Assembly: GCF_014644535.1 (NCBI RefSeq)
Contig: NZ_BMKW01000015.1
Coordinates: 1-64,000, forward strand
Direction: 5' to 3'
DNA length: 64,000 nucleotides
Source: Neoroseomonas lacus
GTDB lineage: Bacteria > Pseudomonadota > Alphaproteobacteria > Acetobacterales > Acetobacteraceae
A program made the translations under genes and the position numbers. Numbering within the stretch: the stretch's first letter is position 1; each line of letters begins with the position of its first letter. This document shows positions 52,011 to 61,979 of this stretch, one piece after another. A model generated the notes under the pieces. That model was not told where the DNA came from. It did no database searches and saw only the letters and a list, made by a program, of their open reading frames with translations.

Positions 52011-53375
52011 TCACGCCCCCAGCTCGTGCAGCACCGCGGCACCGGTGCGGATGCCACTGTAGAAGCAGTCCAGCACCAGGTTCTCGTTCGGCGCGTGGTT
52101 CGCTTCGTCGGGATTGGCATAGGGCGTGCCGAAGGCCGGGATGCCGAGGATCTTGGTAAACACGTAGTTCGGCAGGCTGCCGAAACCAGCCGGCACTAGC
52201 AGCGGTTCCACGCCCTGCGCGGCGACGAAGGCACGCACCAGCGGCGCGGTGAAGGGCGAGGCGATCGGCGTCTTGGACGGCTGCATGCCCATCTTGGTCG
52301 CGACGAACTCGACCTCGGGCGCGTGCTGCGCCACATGCGCGGCAACCTTACGCAGGATGTCAGCCGGGTCCTGGTCATGCACCAAGCGGATGTCACACTT
52401 CACGAAGGCTTCGTTGGGCAGGACGGTCTTGGTGCCAGGCCCGCCATAGCCGCCATGGAAGCCGTTGATCGTCAGCGTTGGCTGGAAGCACAGGCGGTCG
52501 TAGAAGGGCCGGTCTGCCGGCGCATCCAGCCGCGTGAGGCCGAGGCTCACCTTCACCGCCTCGACATCGAGCGGCAGTCGTTCGATCGCGGCCAATTCCT
52601 CGGGCGCGGGCGGTTCCACTCCGTCATGGAAGCCCTCGATGGTGATCTCGCCTGCCGCGTTCTTCATGGTGCCGAGCAGATGCACCAGGGTCCAGATCGG
52701 GTTGGGCACGACGCCGCCGAAATTGCCCGAATGCACGTCCCGGCTGGCGTGCCGGCAGCGCAGTTCGAAGGAGACGACGCCGCGCGAGCCGAATTTCAAC
52801 GCCGCTGCACCGCTCGCATGGCGTGGCCCATCGGCGGTGACGGACAAATCCGCCTGCAACAGGTCGCGATTGGCGCGCACGAAATCGGCGATATGCGGGC
52901 TGCCGATCTCCTCCTCGCCTTCCAGCAGCAGGATGACGTTGCAGGGCAGCGTGCCATGCACCTTCAGATGGGATTCGATCGCCAGGATCTGCGCGAAATG
53001 CTGGCCCTTGTTGTCGCCGACGCCGCGCGCATAGAGGCGCCCGTCGCGGATAGTCGGCTCGAAGGGGGGCGAGATCCATTTGTCGAGCGGCTCGGGCGGC
53101 TGCACGTCGTAATGGCCGTAGAGGATGACGGTCGGCTTGCCCGGCGCCTTCTGCCAGCGCCCGACCACCATCGGGTGGCCCTTGGTTGGCATCAGGCTGG
53201 TCTCCAGCCCGATCCCGGTCAGCATGCCCACCAGCAACTGGCCAACCTCAGTGATGCCGATGTTCTGGGCGCTGATGCTCGGGTGGCGGAGATAGTCGAT
53301 CAGGCGGTCGAGGAAGGCGGAGCGGTTGCGCTCGATATGGTCGAAGACAGACGTCAAATCCGGGGATGCGGTCAT
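52011..53375 (-). CDS. M20 family metallopeptidase (dipeptidase)
   Basis: 454 residues. Zinc-ligand motifs of the ArgE/DapE/CPG2 clan: VILYGHYDVQPPEPLDKW, DNKGQHFAQILA, LLLEGEEEIGSPH with the catalytic Glu pair, RHASRDVHSGNFGGVVPNP in the dimerisation domain, and the C-terminal ANPDEANHAPNENLVLDCF His ligand. The N-terminal YLRHPSISAQN is that of carnosinase-like dipeptidases. Cytoplasmic Zn dipeptidase, amino-acid recovery likely. Confidence 0.93.
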   Translation of the reverse strand: MTASPDLTSVFDHIERNRSAFLDRLIDYLRHPSISAQNIGITEVGQLLVGMLTGIGLETSLMPTKGHPMVVGRWQKAPGKPTVILYGHYDVQPPEPLDKWISPPFEPTIRDGRLYARGVGDNKGQHFAQILAIESHLKVHGTLPCNVILLLEGEEEIGSPHIADFVRANRDLLQADLSVTADGPRHASGAAALKFGSRGVVSFELRCRHASRDVHSGNFGGVVPNPIWTLVHLLGTMKNAAGEITIEGFHDGVEPPAPEELAAIERLPLDVEAVKVSLGLTRLDAPADRPFYDRLCFQPTLTINGFHGGYGGPGTKTVLPNEAFVKCDIRLVHDQDPADILRKVAAHVAQHAPEVEFVATKMGMQPSKTPIASPFTAPLVRAFVAAQGVEPLLVPAGFGSLPNYVFTKILGIPAFGTPYANPDEANHAPNENLVLDCFYSGIRTGAAVLHELGA

Positions 53376-53469
53376 GAATCCTAAACCAGCCTGAAGAAGG
53401 GGAATGCCGGGCTCACTCCATCTCCCTGTGTGCGCGCCGCTCGGTCAAGCCTCAGCGCAGTCCGCACGT

Positions 53470-53550
53470 CTCCCCTGCCCGACGGCAAGTATTGGTGCCC
53501 AGAGGCCTTTGGGCCTTTGGCAGGGTGGCTTGGAGGGGCGGCGCCCCTCC
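53470..53550. repeat. modular palindromic intergenic element, copy 8 (single end)
   Basis: Ends 6 bp from the glnD stop. Inverted orientation: ggcaagtattggtgcc tail, B ccagaggcc/ggcctttgg (53499-53520), cagggtggctt spacer, A ggaggggc/gcccctcc (53532-53550). No matching left end is visible toward the M20 gene. Confidence 0.82.
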
Positions 53551-53555
53551 AACCT

Positions 53556-56381
53556 TCACGCCATCCCCGCCGCCGCCCGCGTCGCCACCCCGCCGCCGCC
53601 CGGCCGTTCCGCCGTCTCCAGCGCATCCTCCAGCGCCCGCCGCAGCACCACCAGCTTGCGTTCGTTCTCCACCTTCAGCCCGAACACGTCCTTCACGTAG
53701 AAGACGTCCACCGCCCGCACGCCGTAGGTCGTGATGTGCGCCGAGGCGATCTGCAGCCCCTGGTCGCTGATCGCCGCCGTCACGTCGTGCAGCAGGCCCG
53801 GCCGGTCGCGCCCGTTCACCTCGATCACCGTGTAGGTGTTGGACGCATGGTTATCGATCACCACCCGCGGCGGCACCGTCACCGCGCGCAGGCGGGCCGG
53901 CTCGCGCTTTAGCTTGCGGATTTCCTCGCGCAGCCGCAGCCGCCCTGACAGCGACTGTTCGACCAGCACCGCCAGGCGCGCGAGGCGGTGCGGCGCCTCG
54001 AAGGCCCCGCCCTGGGCGTCCTGCACCCAGAAGGTATCGAGCGCCATGCCGTCGGTCATGGTGTGGATGCGCGCATCGACGATGGTGGCGCCGGCCACCG
54101 CCAGCGCGCCGGCAATGCGGCTGAACAGACCGGGATGGTCGGCGCAATAGACCGTCACCTCGGTCACCGCGCGGGATTCCAGCACGCGGGTCCGCACCGT
54201 CAGTGGCGCCTTGGCCTCCTTCGCCTCTTGGATCATGGCGGCGTGGCGCGCATGGGTTTCGGGGTCGAAGGACAGCCAGTAGCCGGGGTAGCCGAGTTCC
54301 AGGAAGGCCGCGATCTCAGGCTTCGGCCGGTCGGCCAGCAGCATGGTGGCGGCTTCCTTGGCGCGGGCCACGCGCACGTCGCGCTCGGGCACCGACAGCC
54401 CGCCGGCGAGCACTTCCGCCACGCGCCAATACAACTCGCGCAGCAGCGTCGCCTTCCAGCCGTTCCACACCTTGGGGCTGACGGCGCGCATGTCGGCCAC
54501 GGTCAGCACCAGCAGCAGACGCAGCCGCTCGGGGGACTGCACCACCTCGGCGATGTCGAGGATGGTCTTGGGGTCCTCGATGTCGCGCTTGAAGGCGGTC
54601 TGGCTGATCATCAGGTGATGCAGCACCAGCCAGGAGACGGTCTCGGTCTCCTCAGGCGTCAGGCCGAGCATCGGGCAGATGGTCTGCGCCAGCTCCGCGC
54701 CGAGTTCCGAATGGTCGCCGCCGCGCCCCTTGGCGATGTCGTGCAGCAGCACCGCGACATAAAGCGCGCGGCGCGACTGCAATTGCCCGATCAGCTCCGA
54801 GGCGACCGGCGTGATCTCGTTCAACGCGCCGCGTTCGAGGGCCGCAAGCACGCCGATCGCCTCGATCGTGTGCTCATCGACGGTGAACACATGGTAGGTG
54901 TCGAACTGCATCAGTCCGACGATGCGTTGCCAGTCCGGCACCAGGCGGGAGATCAGCCCCGCCTCGTTCAGCAGCCGCAGCCAGATGGCCGGGTCGCGGC
55001 CGGTCAGGATGTCGAGGAATTCGGCGCTCGCCGCCGCCTCCCCGCGCAGTCGGGAGAGGTGGCGCGCATGGCGGACGATGGCGCGGAAGGCGAGGGGATG
55101 GACCTCGAGCCCCCGGTCGCGCGCCATGCGGAAGATGCGCAGCATCAGCACGGGGTTGAGGGTGAAGTCGTGCCCGGGTGCCGCGATCACCTTGCCATCG
55201 GCCAGCGCGAAGCCGGCTTCGGTCAGCGCCTTGTCCGAGGCCGGCACCACGGCGGGTGGCCCGAGCGAGGCGCGTTCGATCGCCGGTTCCAGGATGCGGG
55301 TGAAGCGGGCGACGTCACGCACCATCAGGAAGAAGTGCTTCATGAAGCGCTCGACGCCGTCCTGCAGGCCGTGGCGCGTATAGCCCATGCGGGCACCCAC
55401 CACGGGTTGCAGGTCGAAGGTCAGGCGTTCCTCGGCACGGCCGGTGACGATGTGCAGGTGGAAGCGGACGGTCCAGAAAAAATCCCAGGCGCGGCGGATG
55501 GCGCGGGCTTCCTCGCCGGTCAGCAGCCCGCCGCCGGGGGTCGCGGGGCCGACCAGTTCAGGCATGCGCTGCACGTTGAAGGCATAGCGGGCGAGCCAGT
55601 ACAGCGTCTGCAGGTCGCGCAACCCGCCGCGGCCTTCCTTCACATGCGGTTCGACCAGGAAGGGGCTTTCGCCGTAGCGCGCGTGGCGCTGCTGCCGTTC
55701 CGCCCGCTTGGCGACCAGGAAGGGACGCAGGCCCCATTCCTCGCGCACCTCGCGGAAGGCCTTGGCGAAGCGCTGGAACACCGCCTCGTCGCCGGCGACG
55801 TGCCTGGCATCGAGCAGCGCCGTCAGCACCGTGGCATCGCCCTTGGCATCGACGATGCAGTCCGCGCGGGACCGCGTCGCGTGGCCGACCTTCAGCCCGA
55901 GGTCCCACAGCAGGTAGAGCATGAACTCCACCGCCTGCTTGCCGCGCGCGCCCATGCCGGTGTCGGTGAGGAACAGCAGGTCGATATCGGAAGACGGCGC
56001 CAGCACGCCGCGCCCGTAGCCGCCGGTGGCGACCAGCGCCCAGGGTTTCTCCACCGGCGCGGGCGGCAGCGTCGCCTCGGTATAGGCACGGATGCCGACC
56101 ATCACCGTGTCGGTCAGGGAGGCCAGCCAGCGCGCCGCCGGCAGGCCGGTGATCTCATGCGCCTCGAAGGCCTGCTGCACGCGGTTCTGGATGCGGCCGA
56201 GCGACCGCCGCAGCAGCGTCACCGCCTCGTCGCGCGGCAGCGGCCTGCCGTCGGGGATCAGCTCCGCGAGCAGGCTTGAGAGCAGCACAGGGGGTTCGCC
56301 CGCCACCGGACCCTGGCGCCGCGCCGGGCCCATGGCGGGTCCGGTGTCGGTTCCGGCGTCGTCCAGGGATGTCATCGCCAT
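53556..56381 (-). CDS. glnD: bifunctional PII uridylyltransferase/uridylyl-removing enzyme GlnD
   Basis: About 941 residues; start may be ATG 56381, ATG 56375 or GTG 56387. Nucleotidyltransferase domain ATGGYGRGVLAPSSDIDLLFL (GG-N-DxD), HD domain with VAVLLHDIAKGRGGDHSELGAEL, and two C-terminal ACT domains (VTVYCADHPGLFSRIAGAL; IEVNGRDRPGLLHDVTAAISDQG). Uridylylates PII under nitrogen limitation and removes UMP under glutamine excess. Follows mutS by about 10 bp, the common alphaproteobacterial order. Confidence 0.96.
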   Translation of the reverse strand: MAMTSLDDAGTDTGPAMGPARRQGPVAGEPPVLLSSLLAELIPDGRPLPRDEAVTLLRRSLGRIQNRVQQAFEAHEITGLPAARWLASLTDTVMVGIRAYTEATLPPAPVEKPWALVATGGYGRGVLAPSSDIDLLFLTDTGMGARGKQAVEFMLYLLWDLGLKVGHATRSRADCIVDAKGDATVLTALLDARHVAGDEAVFQRFAKAFREVREEWGLRPFLVAKRAERQQRHARYGESPFLVEPHVKEGRGGLRDLQTLYWLARYAFNVQRMPELVGPATPGGGLLTGEEARAIRRAWDFFWTVRFHLHIVTGRAEERLTFDLQPVVGARMGYTRHGLQDGVERFMKHFFLMVRDVARFTRILEPAIERASLGPPAVVPASDKALTEAGFALADGKVIAAPGHDFTLNPVLMLRIFRMARDRGLEVHPLAFRAIVRHARHLSRLRGEAAASAEFLDILTGRDPAIWLRLLNEAGLISRLVPDWQRIVGLMQFDTYHVFTVDEHTIEAIGVLAALERGALNEITPVASELIGQLQSRRALYVAVLLHDIAKGRGGDHSELGAELAQTICPMLGLTPEETETVSWLVLHHLMISQTAFKRDIEDPKTILDIAEVVQSPERLRLLLVLTVADMRAVSPKVWNGWKATLLRELYWRVAEVLAGGLSVPERDVRVARAKEAATMLLADRPKPEIAAFLELGYPGYWLSFDPETHARHAAMIQEAKEAKAPLTVRTRVLESRAVTEVTVYCADHPGLFSRIAGALAVAGATIVDARIHTMTDGMALDTFWVQDAQGGAFEAPHRLARLAVLVEQSLSGRLRLREEIRKLKREPARLRAVTVPPRVVIDNHASNTYTVIEVNGRDRPGLLHDVTAAISDQGLQIASAHITTYGVRAVDVFYVKDVFGLKVENERKLVVLRRALEDALETAERPGGGGVATRAAAGMA

Positions 56382-56390
56382 GAACACTAG

Positions 56391-59063
56391 CTATTCTGTG
56401 TCCTTCGCGACAGGCCCCAGCAACGATTTCAGTCGGTAGATCAGGGCGTGCGCTTCTCGCGGGGAAAGCGAGTCGGCGTCGAGTTCCGCCAGTGCCTCCA
56501 GCGCCGGATGGGTCTCGGCGGGTGGCGGTGGGGCGGCGCGGGCAAACAGCGGCAATTCATCCGACAGGGGATCGAGGCCGCGGGCGCGGGCTTCGAGGGC
56601 TTTCAGCACCTCCTGCGCCCGCGTCAGCACGGGCTTCGGCACACCGGCCAGGCGGGCGACATGCACCCCCCAGGATTTTTCGGCCGCCCCCGGCCCGACG
56701 CGGTGTTCGAACACCACCTCGCCGCGCCATTCGCGCACCTGCATGGTGGCGGGCGTGAGCTCCGGCAATTTGCCGGCCAGAGCCGTCAACTCATGGAAAT
56801 GAGTGGCGAAGATCGTGCGGCAGCGGATGCGGTCATGCAGCGCCTCCAGCACCGCCCAGGCGATCGCCAACCCATCCCAGGTCGCTGTGCCGCGCCCGAC
56901 CTCATCCAGCACCACCAGGGAGCGCGCCGTGGCCTGGTTCAGGATGGCGGCGGTCTCCGCCATCTCGACCATGAAGGTGGATCGCCCGCCGGCGATGTCG
57001 TCCGCCGCGCCGACGCGGGAGAACAGCCGGTCCACCAGCCCCAGCCGCGCGGCCTCGGCGGGGACGAACAGCCCGGCCTGGGCGAGGATCACCAGCAGCG
57101 CGTTCTGCCGCAGGAAGGTCGATTTGCCGGCCATGTTCGGCCCGGTCAGCAGGCACAGCCGGCGGCCTGCGGACAGGTCGCCGTCATTCGGCACGAAGGC
57201 CGGCCCTCGCGCGCGGGCCAGCGCCGCCTCAACCACGGGATGACGCGCCGCGACCACGGCGAAATCGGCGCGCTCGGTCATCTCCGGCCGGCACCAGCGG
57301 CCATCGGCGGCGAGTTCCGCCCCCGCCGCATGCACGTCGAGTTCCGCCATCGCCGCCGCCGTCGCCGCGATGCCACCGGCGACCGACAGGCACAGCCGGC
57401 GCAGATGCTGCGCGACCAACCGCTCGCGCTTGCTCGCCTGCTCGCCGGCCTCGGCCACGCGACGGTCGAGATCGGCCAGCGCGGCGCAGGTGAAGCGCAT
57501 GGCATTGGCCATGGTCTGCCGATGCACCGGCGCCTGCGGCCCCTGCTTCGGGGCCTCGCGCAGCAGCTTCTCCCCGGCGGCGGAGGGCACTTCGGCGAGG
57601 AAGCCGAATTGTTGGTGGTGGCGGATCTTCAGGCTGGCCACGCCCCAGGCCTGGGCGAGGTCCATCTGCAAGGCCGCGATCGCCTCCCGCGCGCCGTCAC
57701 GCAGGGTGCGCAGCGCATCGAGCTCGCCGTCATAGCCGGCGGCGACCAGGCCGCCATCCTCCAGGCGCGCCGGCAGCGGGTCGGCCAGCGCACGCTGCAA
57801 TTCGGCGCGCGGGCTCTCGGCCGGGCGCAGCGCGGCGCGGGCGGCGGCGACCAGCGCCGGAATCGGCGGCACGCCGGCGGCGTCGTCGAGTGCGGCCTGC
57901 ATCGCCTCGGCGCGCGCGAGCCCCTCGCGGATGGCGCCAAGGTCGCGCGGCGCGAACCGATCCAGCGACAGCCGCGCCAACGCCCGCGCCATGTCCGGCG
58001 CCCCCTTCAGCGCCGCGCGCAGGCCGCCGCGGACTGTCTCGGCGGCGAGCAGGAACGCCACCGCGTCGTGTCGCGCGGCGATCGGCGCCGCCTCGGCCAG
58101 CGGCGAGGCCAGCCGTGCCGCCAATTCGCGCGCCCCGGCCGGCGTCACGGTCCGGTCCACCGCGCTGAGCAGCGCATGGCGCGGGTCGCCGCGCTCACTG
58201 CGCAAAATCTCCAGACTGCGCCGCGTCGCGCCATCCATCTGCAACACGCCATGCCCGCCCGAAGGCACCGGCGGGGACAGGCGTGGCAGGCCGCCGGCCT
58301 GGGTCAGCTTCACGTAGTCCACCGCCATGGCGGCGGCGGAGACCTCCTCCGCGCTGAAACTGCCGAAGCCGTCCAGCGTGGCGACGGCGAAGGCCTCGGC
58401 CAGGCGGCGCGCGCCGTCGCGCGGGATGGCGACATGGGCGACGCGATCGGCCAGCGGCCGCAATTCCGGGCTCCGGGCGAACTCCTCCGGGGCGAGGATC
58501 TCGGCCGGCTCCAGCCGTGCCAACAGCGCCGGCAGCTCGGCGACCGCCAGCCGTTCGGTGGCGAAGGCGCCGGTCGTCACATCGAGCCAGGCCGCGCCCA
58601 GCACAGTCGCCTGCGGCGCCAAGGCGAGCAGCCAGGCCGGGCGCGAGGCTTCGAGCAGCGCTTCCTCGGTCACCGTGCCGGGGGTCACCACGCGCGTGAC
58701 CTCGCGGCGAATGGTCGGTGCCTTGCGGCGCTTCTGCTCCTCGGGCGTCTCGGTCTGGTCGCAGATGGCGACGCGGAAGCCCTGGCGGATCAGGCGGGCG
58801 AGATAGACCTCATGCGCATGCGCCGGCACGCCGCACAGCGCGACCTTCTCGCCCTGGTGCTCGCCCCGGCTGGACAGCGCGATGTCGAGCGCGCCGGCGG
58901 CGACCTCGGCATCCTCGAACAGCATTTCGAAGAAGTCGCCCATGCGGAAGAACAACAACGCATCCGGATGCGCGGCCTTGGCGGCGAACCATTGCGCAAT
59001 GGCGGGAGTCGCCCCCTCGGCGGAACGAAGGGGCTTGCGGTTCTGCGTCGGCGCGCCTGTCAT
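56391..59063 (-). CDS. mutS: DNA mismatch repair protein MutS
   Basis: 890 residues from ATG 59063 (MTGAPTQNRKPLRS). Mismatch-binding FFRMGDFFEMLFEDA at the N-terminus (Phe-x-Glu reading as FFEM), core lever domain, then ATPase: LLTGPNMAGKSTFLRQNALLVIL (Walker A, near residue 642), STFMVEMAETAAIL, LVVLDEVGRGTATWDGLAIAWAVLE (Walker B) and IFATHFHEL. The usual STxDG variant reads GTATWDG. Forms dimers, recognises mispairs and recruits MutL. The first gene of mutS-glnD. Confidence 0.97.
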   Translation of the reverse strand: MTGAPTQNRKPLRSAEGATPAIAQWFAAKAAHPDALLFFRMGDFFEMLFEDAEVAAGALDIALSSRGEHQGEKVALCGVPAHAHEVYLARLIRQGFRVAICDQTETPEEQKRRKAPTIRREVTRVVTPGTVTEEALLEASRPAWLLALAPQATVLGAAWLDVTTGAFATERLAVAELPALLARLEPAEILAPEEFARSPELRPLADRVAHVAIPRDGARRLAEAFAVATLDGFGSFSAEEVSAAAMAVDYVKLTQAGGLPRLSPPVPSGGHGVLQMDGATRRSLEILRSERGDPRHALLSAVDRTVTPAGARELAARLASPLAEAAPIAARHDAVAFLLAAETVRGGLRAALKGAPDMARALARLSLDRFAPRDLGAIREGLARAEAMQAALDDAAGVPPIPALVAAARAALRPAESPRAELQRALADPLPARLEDGGLVAAGYDGELDALRTLRDGAREAIAALQMDLAQAWGVASLKIRHHQQFGFLAEVPSAAGEKLLREAPKQGPQAPVHRQTMANAMRFTCAALADLDRRVAEAGEQASKRERLVAQHLRRLCLSVAGGIAATAAAMAELDVHAAGAELAADGRWCRPEMTERADFAVVAARHPVVEAALARARGPAFVPNDGDLSAGRRLCLLTGPNMAGKSTFLRQNALLVILAQAGLFVPAEAARLGLVDRLFSRVGAADDIAGGRSTFMVEMAETAAILNQATARSLVVLDEVGRGTATWDGLAIAWAVLEALHDRIRCRTIFATHFHELTALAGKLPELTPATMQVREWRGEVVFEHRVGPGAAEKSWGVHVARLAGVPKPVLTRAQEVLKALEARARGLDPLSDELPLFARAAPPPPAETHPALEALAELDADSLSPREAHALIYRLKSLLGPVAKDTE

Positions 59064-59106
59064 ACCCCCGGCTCTAGACCGGAAACCGGCACAAGGGGAG
59101 GGAGTG

Positions 59107-59511
59107 ATGCAACCCGAAGGACTCGACCACGCCAATCTGCGCCTGCGGCCACAGGACCTGCCGGCCGCACTCGCCTTCTACCGTGACCTGCTGGGCCTCG
59201 AAGAAGGTCCGCGACCCAATTTCAACTTCCCCGGCGCTTGGCTCTATGCCGGCGGCCGGCCCATCGTCCATCTCGCCTGCCGCGACACGGTGGAACCGCC
59301 CGCCGGCCCCTCGCCCAGCGTCTCCTTCGAACACATCGCCTTCCGCGTGCGCGGCCTGCCCGAGGTGCGCGCCAAGCTCGCCGCCGAGGGCGTGCCCTAT
59401 GCCGAGGCGCCGCTGCCCGGCTTCCCCCTGCATCAACTGTTCTTGACCGACCCCTTCGGCCTGCGGGTGGAACTCACCTTCGACATGAACGACGCATCCA
59501 ACAGCGGCTGA
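59107..59511 (+). CDS. VOC family protein (glyoxalase superfamily)
   Basis: 134 residues from ATG 59107 with a strong gggagg-type RBS. DHANLRLRPQDLPAALAFYRDLLGLEEGPRPNF at the start, SFEHIAFRVRGLPEVRAKLAAEGVPYAEAPLPGFPLHQLFLTDPFGLRVELTFD in the second half, giving His and Glu ligands of the VOC metal site. Divergent from mutS (43 bp). Dioxygenase, glyoxalase or resistance function cannot be separated. Confidence 0.88.
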   Translation: MQPEGLDHANLRLRPQDLPAALAFYRDLLGLEEGPRPNFNFPGAWLYAGGRPIVHLACRDTVEPPAGPSPSVSFEHIAFRVRGLPEVRAKLAAEGVPYAEAPLPGFPLHQLFLTDPFGLRVELTFDMNDASNSG

Positions 59512-59515
59512 CCGG

Positions 59516-60163
59516 TCACTCCGCGAAGCAGCGCATCCGCTGGCCGGGCAGCAGTTCATAGGGCGCCTGCCAGCCCGGCAGCGCGGCAACGCGGCCGAGC
59601 CAGGCGCCGATTGCCGGATGGCTCGCCGGCAGGTCATAGCCGGCCTCATGCTTCGGAAACATCAGGTAGCCGACCATCGAGATGTCGGCGACCGTCGGCG
59701 CATCCCCCGCCACGAAGGCGCGGTCGCGCAGATGCGCCTCGAGGATGCCGAGGAAGTCGTCGATGCGCCGCCGCAGCCAGGCCAGCACCGCGGGTTCGGC
59801 ATCCGGCGTGAAGGCGCGCAGGAAGCGATAGGTCGCCATGTATCCGGTGAGCTTGTGATTGTCCCAAAACAGCCACCGCAGCACCTCAAACCGCCCGGCC
59901 TCGTCGGCGGGCTGGAAGCGGCCGAAACGCTCTGCCAGGCGCAGCAGGATGGGCGCCGTCTGCGTCATCGCCAGGCCGTCCTCGACCAGCACCGGGATCT
60001 CGCCCATCTCGTTTACCGTGCGGCGCCATTCCGTCGTGCGCGTCACGCCGCCGGCGAAGTCGGTCCAGGTCGGTTCGAAGGACTGGCCGCACAGCGCCAG
60101 CATGAGCGCGAGCTTGTAGCTGTTCCCGGATTCCGGGAAGTAATGCAGGCGGTAGGCGGGCAT
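59516..60163 (-). CDS. glutathione S-transferase
   Basis: 215 residues from ATG 60163 (MPAYRLHYFPESGNSYK); ATG 60172 is close by. Thioredoxin-like N-domain with Ser in the SGNSYK catalytic region and the GSH-contacting NEMGEIPVLVEDGLAMTQTAPILLRLAERF, then an all-helical C-domain (FVAGDAPTVADISMVGYLMF is the N-capping box). Cytosolic GST of the bacterial zeta/beta-like range; substrate open. Convergent with the VOC gene, with 4 bp between stops. Confidence 0.92.
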   Translation of the reverse strand: MPAYRLHYFPESGNSYKLALMLALCGQSFEPTWTDFAGGVTRTTEWRRTVNEMGEIPVLVEDGLAMTQTAPILLRLAERFGRFQPADEAGRFEVLRWLFWDNHKLTGYMATYRFLRAFTPDAEPAVLAWLRRRIDDFLGILEAHLRDRAFVAGDAPTVADISMVGYLMFPKHEAGYDLPASHPAIGAWLGRVAALPGWQAPYELLPGQRMRCFAE

Positions 60164-60272
60164 GCGCGGCATCTCCGTCGGGCGGGCCAGCGGCCTGCCG
60201 TGGTTTGAACATCGAGCGACTTGATCTACCCTGCCGGCCGGCGCGCCAAGACGCCACTGGAGGACGAACCGC

Positions 60273-61859
60273 ATGATCACCCGACGTCACCTGATGGCCG
60301 CCGGCGCGGCTGGCACCGTTGGCCTGCTCGCCGCACCCGCCGTGGCGCAGAACACCCGCGCCGAGACGCTACGTTTCGTCCCGCAGGCCAACCTCACCGT
60401 GCTGGACCCGGTCTTCACCACCGCGACCGTCACCGGCAATCACGGCTTCCACGTCTATGACACGCTCTACGGCGTCGACGCGCAGCTTCGGCCGCAGCCG
60501 CAGATGGTCGAGGCCCACGAGACCTCGTCCGATGGCCTGACCTGGAAGTTCCGCCTGCGCGAGGGCCTGCTGTTCCACGACAACACGCCGGTGCGCTCGG
60601 CGGACTGCATCGCCTCGATCAAGCGCTGGTGCGCGCGTGAGCCCTTCGGCCAGCTGCTCGCCCGCCTGGCCGATGAATGGAGCGCGACCGACGACCGCAA
60701 TTTCCAGGTGCGGCTGAAGCGGCCCTTCCCGCTCATCCTCGATGCGCTCGCCAAGCCCGACAGTTCGGTGCTGTTCGTGATGCCCGAACGAATCGCTTCC
60801 AGCGACCCGATGCGCGCCGTCACCGACATGGTCGGCTCCGGCCCCTACCGCTTCATCGCCAGCGAATACAATTCGGGCGTGCGCGTGGCGTATGAGAAGT
60901 TCGACGGCTACAAGCCGCGCTCCGAGGCGCCGTCCTGGACCTCCGGCGGCAAGGTCGCCTACTTCAAGCGCATCGAGTGGCACGTCCTGCCCGACCCGGC
61001 GACCGCCGCGGCCGCGCTGCAGAATGGCGAGGTCGACTGGTGGGAACGCCCGCATCCCGACCTCGGCGCGCTGCTCGACCGCGCCCGCGACGTGAAGCGG
61101 GAAGTGACCGACCCGAATGGGCGGCTCGCCGTGATGCGCATGAACTGCCTGCACGCGCCCTTCGACGATGTGAAGATCCGCCGTGCCGTGCGGCTTTCCG
61201 TCGCGCAGGAGGAATACATGGCCGCCGCGCGCGGCGATGAGCGCAGCGACTGGGAGATCTGCCGCAGCCTGTGGCCGCGCGGCACGCCCTATTACCACGA
61301 CGAAGGCGAGGCGATGATGCCCGGCAACATCGACCGCGCGCGCGCCGCGCTGCGCGAGGCCGGCTATGCCAACCAGCGCACCGTCATCATCAACCCGACC
61401 GACTTCCCCGATATCGGCCCGCTCGGCCAGGTCTCGGCCGACCGGCTCAAGCGCATGGGCATGAATGTCGAGCTCGCCGAGAGCGACTGGGGCACCGTGG
61501 TGCAACGCCGCTCATCGCGCGAGCCGGTCGACAAGGGCGGCTGGTCGATGTTCCACACCACCGGCGGCGCCACCGCCTGGGCCAACCCGGCGGTGTCATT
61601 CCTGGTGCGCGGGCAGGGCGACGCCGGCTGGTATGGCTGGTGGAACAATCCGCGCGCCGAGGAGCTGGCCGAGGCGTGGCTTTTCGCGCCCGACCCGGCG
61701 CGGCAGGCGGCGCTCGCCGGTGAACTCGGCAAGCTGGCGCTGGAGGATGCCGCCTTCGTGCCGCTGGGGCAGTTCAAGATCCGCACGGCGTTTCGGCGCG
61801 ACATCACCAACATCCTGCACGGGTCGTCACCGTATCCGTGGCATGTGCGGCGGGGGTGA
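60273..61859 (+). CDS. ABC transporter substrate-binding protein, peptide/nickel (family 5)
   Basis: 528 residues with a ggagga RBS. Tat/Sec-like leader MITRRHLMAAGAAGTVGLLAAPAVAQ, then SBP_bac_5 hallmarks: LRFVPQANLTVLDPVFTTATVTGNHGFHVYDTLYGVD, SSDGLTWKFRLREGLLFHDNTPVRSADCIASIKRW, MVGSGPYRF and FDDVKIRRAVRLSV. Binds a peptide or similar polar ligand in the periplasm. No permease or ATPase genes adjacent, so an orphan receptor. Confidence 0.94.
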   Translation: MITRRHLMAAGAAGTVGLLAAPAVAQNTRAETLRFVPQANLTVLDPVFTTATVTGNHGFHVYDTLYGVDAQLRPQPQMVEAHETSSDGLTWKFRLREGLLFHDNTPVRSADCIASIKRWCAREPFGQLLARLADEWSATDDRNFQVRLKRPFPLILDALAKPDSSVLFVMPERIASSDPMRAVTDMVGSGPYRFIASEYNSGVRVAYEKFDGYKPRSEAPSWTSGGKVAYFKRIEWHVLPDPATAAAALQNGEVDWWERPHPDLGALLDRARDVKREVTDPNGRLAVMRMNCLHAPFDDVKIRRAVRLSVAQEEYMAAARGDERSDWEICRSLWPRGTPYYHDEGEAMMPGNIDRARAALREAGYANQRTVIINPTDFPDIGPLGQVSADRLKRMGMNVELAESDWGTVVQRRSSREPVDKGGWSMFHTTGGATAWANPAVSFLVRGQGDAGWYGWWNNPRAEELAEAWLFAPDPARQAALAGELGKLALEDAAFVPLGQFKIRTAFRRDITNILHGSSPYPWHVRRG

Positions 61860-61884
61860 GCCGGCTGACGGCGTGTGCGGCCCC

Positions 61885-61979
61885 TTGGAGAGGGGCTCTG
61901 CTCCTCTCCAAACCTCGCCCCGCCAGAGGCCCTTAGGCCCTTGGTGGGGGATGTCCGGAGGGGGCAAAGCCCTCTCCGG
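61885..61979. repeat. modular palindromic intergenic element, copy 9 (collapsed A-B-A form)
   Basis: 26 bp after the SBP stop: A ttggagagg/cctctccaa (61885-61911), acctcgccccg spacer, B ccagaggcc/ggcccttgg (61923-61944), tgggggatg spacer, A' ccggagggggc/gccctctccgg (61955-61979). It lacks the internal core, as if the two ends of a long copy had been joined at B. Confidence 0.85.

Noticed and set aside
53988-59186. Two long plus-strand frames (763 and 912 codons)
   Set aside because: They mirror glnD and mutS and show only antisense-type composition.
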